DNA from: Chlorobaculum sp. MV4-Y
GTDB lineage: Bacteria; Bacteroidota; Chlorobiia; Chlorobiales; Chlorobiaceae
Assembly (NCBI RefSeq): GCF_025244685.1
Contig: NZ_CP104202.1
Location: 1,936,471 to 2,000,470 of the forward strand
Reading direction: 5' to 3'
Length of the DNA stretch: 64,000 nt
Within the stretch, counting starts at the first letter, position 1, and each line of letters starts with the position of its first letter. Shown piece after piece: positions 61,333 to 64,000 of this stretch. The position numbers and the translations under genes are program-made. The notes under the pieces were generated by a model, which was given only the letters and a program-made list of their open reading frames with translations, did no database searches and was not told where the DNA came from.

Positions 61333-61728
61333 TCAGTTCTTGGCGGCAGCCTCAGCTTCAGGTTCAGCCTGGTCTTCAGGGCTACCAAGCATGACGCTGT
61401 ATTTCTCGACGCGCTTGCGCATTTCGAGCAGCGGAGAGCTCAGCTGGATGATAAGGAACCGCAGGATAGCCTCTTCATAGCGGAACACGCGCTCGATCTC
61501 GGCGATGGCCGACGGCACGGCATCGAACTCGATGTGTGCGTAGTAACCAATGGAGGTCTTGCGGATGATGTAGGCCATTTTCCTTCTTCCGACTTCCAGG
61601 ACATTGTTGATCACGCCGCCTTTGTCGGTAACTGTCTTTTTGACCAGCTCCATGGCTGCGGCAATGGCATCATCCTGAAGGCCGCCGTCAATGATGACGG
61701 TGCATTCATACTGTTTCAGTGTATTCAT
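61333..61728 (-). CDS. rpsF: 30S ribosomal protein S6
   Basis: With the ATG at 61728 the protein is 131 residues: [20 protein letters not shown], then [20 protein letters not shown] and [13 protein letters not shown]. The longer in-frame start is dropped because it adds about 40 unlike residues. An Ala/Glu-rich tail ends the protein. First gene of the rpsF-ssb-rpsR-rplI operon. Confidence 0.95.
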   Translation of the reverse strand: MNTLKQYECTVIIDGGLQDDAIAAAMELVKKTVTDKGGVINNVLEVGRRKMAYIIRKTSIGYYAHIEFDAVPSAIAEIERVFRYEEAILRFLIIQLSSPLLEMRKRVEKYSVMLGSPEDQAEPEAEAAAKN

Positions 61729-61918
61729 AGCGCAATCGTTCTTGAGTGAAGTCATACTGTGCAAATGGCGGAAAACAGGTATTGCGCATCCCTGCTTTCG
61801 CGGCTTCATGCGGACGCACGAACACCATTCGCGTTTTAGGACATGCAAGGTAAAAATTTTCTTTTGTTTTCCAACGCCTCGAACACAGCATTGTTAACGT
61901 CCTTGTAACAAGCGTGAA

Positions 61919-62680
61919 TCACAAAGAGAGTTCGACCGATACCGGCGCGTGGTCGGAGCTTTTCTCGTCGAGATCGACCGAAACCCCGGAGACTTTTCCG
62001 GCCAGAGCGGGAGTAAGATAGATGCAATCGATGCGCCAGCCGAGGTTGCGCTCGCGGGCGAATTTCCAGTTGGGCCACCAGGTAAACAGGTCTTTCCTGT
62101 CGGGATTCAGCTCGCGGACGATGTCGTGCAGCCCGAGTTCGAGATGCGCCCCGATGGCCGCCCGCTCTTCGGTACGAAGCCCCGTCGCGCCGGGCTTGTT
62201 CTGCGAGCGATGCACGTCGATATCGCGAAGCGCCACGTTGATGTCGCCAAGGAGAATGATCTCGCGTCCTTCAGCCAGGAGTCCAGCGATAAAGGCTTTC
62301 AGATCAGCGAGATAACGCAGTTTTACGGCGTAGTGCTCCGCTCCGTCGCCACGCGGCACGTAGGTGCCGATGAGGGTGAATTGTGGCGCGTGCAGCACAA
62401 GCGTTCGGTTCTCGATGTCGAACGGCGGCACCTCGCAAGTAAACTCGTCGAGGCTGCCATCGCGGACAAGCAGGCCGACGCCGCTGTACCCCTTTTTGAA
62501 CGACGAGCCGTTCCAGAATTTCCGGTACCCCTCGATCGAAGCGATGCTTTCGGGAATCTCCTCCTCGCGCGCCTTCACCTCTTCGAGCACCGCGATATCT
62601 GGCTTGCGGCTTTCGAGCCATACGGCGAGCGCCTCCTGCCGGGCGCGGATGCCGTTGATATTCCACGTGGCGATCTTCAT
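61919..62680 (-). CDS. xthA: Exodeoxyribonuclease III (XthA family)
   Basis: The ATG at 62680 gives 253 residues starting MKIATWNINGIRARQEALAV. Active-site blocks: LEEVKAREEEIPE (Glu), GTYVPRGDGAEHY (Tyr), LLGDINVALRDID (Asp/Asn) and the final SSDHAPVSVEL (Asp-His). It repairs abasic sites and digests dsDNA 3' ends. Its start overlaps the stop of the upstream glycosyltransferase (ATGA), so they are coupled. The large frame extending upstream of 62680 is a shadow of that gene. Confidence 0.95.
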   Translation of the reverse strand: MKIATWNINGIRARQEALAVWLESRKPDIAVLEEVKAREEEIPESIASIEGYRKFWNGSSFKKGYSGVGLLVRDGSLDEFTCEVPPFDIENRTLVLHAPQFTLIGTYVPRGDGAEHYAVKLRYLADLKAFIAGLLAEGREIILLGDINVALRDIDVHRSQNKPGATGLRTEERAAIGAHLELGLHDIVRELNPDRKDLFTWWPNWKFARERNLGWRIDCIYLTPALAGKVSGVSVDLDEKSSDHAPVSVELSL

Positions 62681-63687
62681 GGCGACAACTGGTTGAGCGT
62701 TTCGATGATGCGCGAGGCGATGCGTTCGGGCGCGATCTCCATCATGCAGCGGAAGTACCCTTTCGGGCAGGCAGCGCGACCGATGTGCGAGCAGGGACGG
62801 CAAGAGAGTCCCTGCGTCTCGAACAGCTCGTACTCTGCCCCCCACGGCATGAAGCCAAACTCCTTGACCGACGAGCCGAAAATGACGAAAAGCTTTTTGC
62901 CGAAAGCCGAGGCGATGTGCATCAGCCCGGTGTCGTTGGTGAGCACGAGCGCCGAGCGTTCGAGCAGCGCGGCGGACTGCATGAGCGAAGCTTTTCCGGC
63001 GAGCGACTGCACGCGGTTTTGCGCCGATTCGGGAAGCATCGCGATAAGTTTTGCGGCGTCCGGTTCGTCCTCCTTGCCACCGAGCAACAGAACGCGCGCC
63101 GGAGTTTGGGATGTGACCAGCTCGATGATCCGGGCAAAGCGTTCGAGTGGGTAGCGCTTGGTGAAGTGGTTCGCGCCAAAGCAAACCGCCAGCACAGAGC
63201 CATCCGCGCCGAGCGCTCCGGCGGCAAAGGCACGATCCTCCGGCGACGGATAGAGGCTGCATAGCGCGGTGACTTTCGGCGCGATTCCCCCCAGCGCCTC
63301 GCCGTAACGCTCAACAACGGAGTGGTAGCCACCCGAAACATTGATCTTGAACTGCACCAGCAGCAGCTTTTTCCAATTGCGCTTGTGGTAGCGCGTGACC
63401 TTGCCTGCCCGAAGTTTCCGGACGAGGGCGCGAGACCGCCGGTTGTTTTGCAGATCGAGCACCAGATCGTACGCCGATCCGGCTGCAAGCGACTCCGGCG
63501 TCACGACCGACGCCACGGCGGGATTCGACACGACGAGCGGCGCGAACGGCGCCTTGGTGCAATAGTCGATCCGCGCCTGCGGAAGCGCGCGATGCAGCTC
63601 GGCCAGCACGGGCGTCGTCAACACGATGTCGCCGATGGCGCTGAGCCTCACGACGAGGACTGTCTGAATCGCGCCGGATTCGGTCAC
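62677..63687 (-). CDS. Glycosyltransferase family 9 (heptosyltransferase-like)
   Basis: I use the GTG at 63687, overlapping the stop of the TPR gene by four bases, giving 336 residues. VVRLSAIGDIVLTTPVLAEL near the start is the ADP-heptose-binding Rossmann motif of GT9; VLTNDTGLMHIASAFGKKLF and VIFGSSVKEFGFMPWG form the C-terminal nucleotide-sugar site; CRPCSHIGRAACPKGYFRCM is the Cys-rich element of many members. It adds a heptose or related sugar to lipopolysaccharide core at the cytoplasmic face. Coupled to xthA. Confidence 0.9.
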   Translation of the reverse strand: MTESGAIQTVLVVRLSAIGDIVLTTPVLAELHRALPQARIDYCTKAPFAPLVVSNPAVASVVTPESLAAGSAYDLVLDLQNNRRSRALVRKLRAGKVTRYHKRNWKKLLLVQFKINVSGGYHSVVERYGEALGGIAPKVTALCSLYPSPEDRAFAAGALGADGSVLAVCFGANHFTKRYPLERFARIIELVTSQTPARVLLLGGKEDEPDAAKLIAMLPESAQNRVQSLAGKASLMQSAALLERSALVLTNDTGLMHIASAFGKKLFVIFGSSVKEFGFMPWGAEYELFETQGLSCRPCSHIGRAACPKGYFRCMMEIAPERIASRIIETLNQLSP

Positions 63688-64000
63688 GACCAGAACTCCC
63701 ACCAGGCCTTGTAGCCCAGTTTTTTCTGCTGATTCGACACACCAAGTTTAGCGATTCGGTCGTTCGCAACCTCAATCATCCGCTCCTTGCCCGGCGTCTC
63801 GCCCTTGCGTTCCTCGATCATCTCGACCGCCTTCTTGAACTCCGGCATCGCTTCCGCGCCGCGCCCGAGACCGTCGAGCGCCAACGCGCGGCTATAGACC
63901 GCCGAAATCCAGAGCTTGCCCTCATCCTGATTCAGCTCGCCACGCCGATTGAAATGATGTAGAGCCTTGTCGGCGGACAGAAGCGCCTCCTCGAACGAGC
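63684..64000 (-). CDS. C-terminal part of a TPR-like protein (partial)
   Basis: The frame is open to the right edge, so the gene begins outside the window. The 105 or so visible residues show helical repeats, FEEALLSADKALHHFNRRGE and AVYSRALALDGLGRGAEAMP, in the pattern of tetratricopeptide units, followed by a tail ending YKAWWEFWS. Its stop overlaps the GT9 start, so the two are translationally coupled. Function unknown. Confidence 0.65.
   Translation of the reverse strand, partial: SFEEALLSADKALHHFNRRGELNQDEGKLWISAVYSRALALDGLGRGAEAMPEFKKAVEMIEERKGETPGKERMIEVANDRIAKLGVSNQQKKLGYKAWWEFWS

Overview
The window looks like chromosome of a green sulfur bacterium (Chlorobiaceae), most likely Chlorobaculum and close to C. 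tepidum. The main indicators are a chlorophyllide a reductase subunit (BchZ), a flavocytochrome c sulfide dehydrogenase locus (fccAB), an ArsA-type ATPase with a crystallin-like tail, the C5-pathway hemL, the GlgE route to alpha-glucan, and a GC-rich housekeeping gene order. The assignment rests on recognised protein families only; no database search was possible.

Layout. 0-10 kb: the end of an Ala/Gly-rich protein, an NmrA-like reductase, an exported pentapeptide-repeat protein, small hypotheticals, the ArsA-like ATPase, an HTH-PAS regulator, TerC, Kup and a TPR protein. 10-13 kb: RlpA, a gene-poor stretch with a possible dispersed repeat, then fccA (frameshifted as given) and fccB. 13-18 kb: a methyltransferase, a CIA30 protein, mnmE, an SDR, mazG and an esterase. 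18-23.5 kb: treS-mak fusion and glgE, which together convert trehalose/maltose through maltose-1-phosphate to alpha-glucan. 23.7-30.5 kb: prfB with a programmed +1 frameshift at an unusual UAA, a phosphoesterase, a divergent WecB-like protein, an LptA/OstA-like protein, FmdB-like, recO and hemL.

30.5-40.3 kb is the most accessory part. It holds an AAA ATPase plus PIN-like nuclease pair (the ATPase carries one in-frame UAG), DUF190, fluC, a Cys-rich small membrane protein, a Zn/Mn-type ABC importer, leuA behind a leucine-rich leader peptide and attenuator, and a second ATPase paired with a DUF4276 protein. tRNA-Asn lies at 40.9 kb.

41-49 kb is the fatty-acid cluster yceD-rpmF-plsX-fabH-fabD-fabG-acpP-fabF-rnc plus a methyltransferase. 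49.7-54.6 kb has gcvPB, a GH3 hexosaminidase and bchZ. 54.9-59.3 kb is the translation cluster thrS-infC-rpmI-rplT-pheS. 59.3-64 kb has a small hypothetical, rplI, rpsR, ssb and rpsF, then xthA, a GT9 glycosyltransferase and the end of a TPR protein.

The most interesting observations are: (1) a 25-residue leader peptide with eight Leu codons, a terminator and a competing antiterminator ahead of leuA; (2) the prfB recoding site with UAA instead of UGA, together with an SPY rather than SPF tripeptide in RF2; (3) a one-base frameshift separating the signal peptide of FccA from its heme domain; (4) two ATPase-effector gene pairs, one interrupted by a single amber codon.
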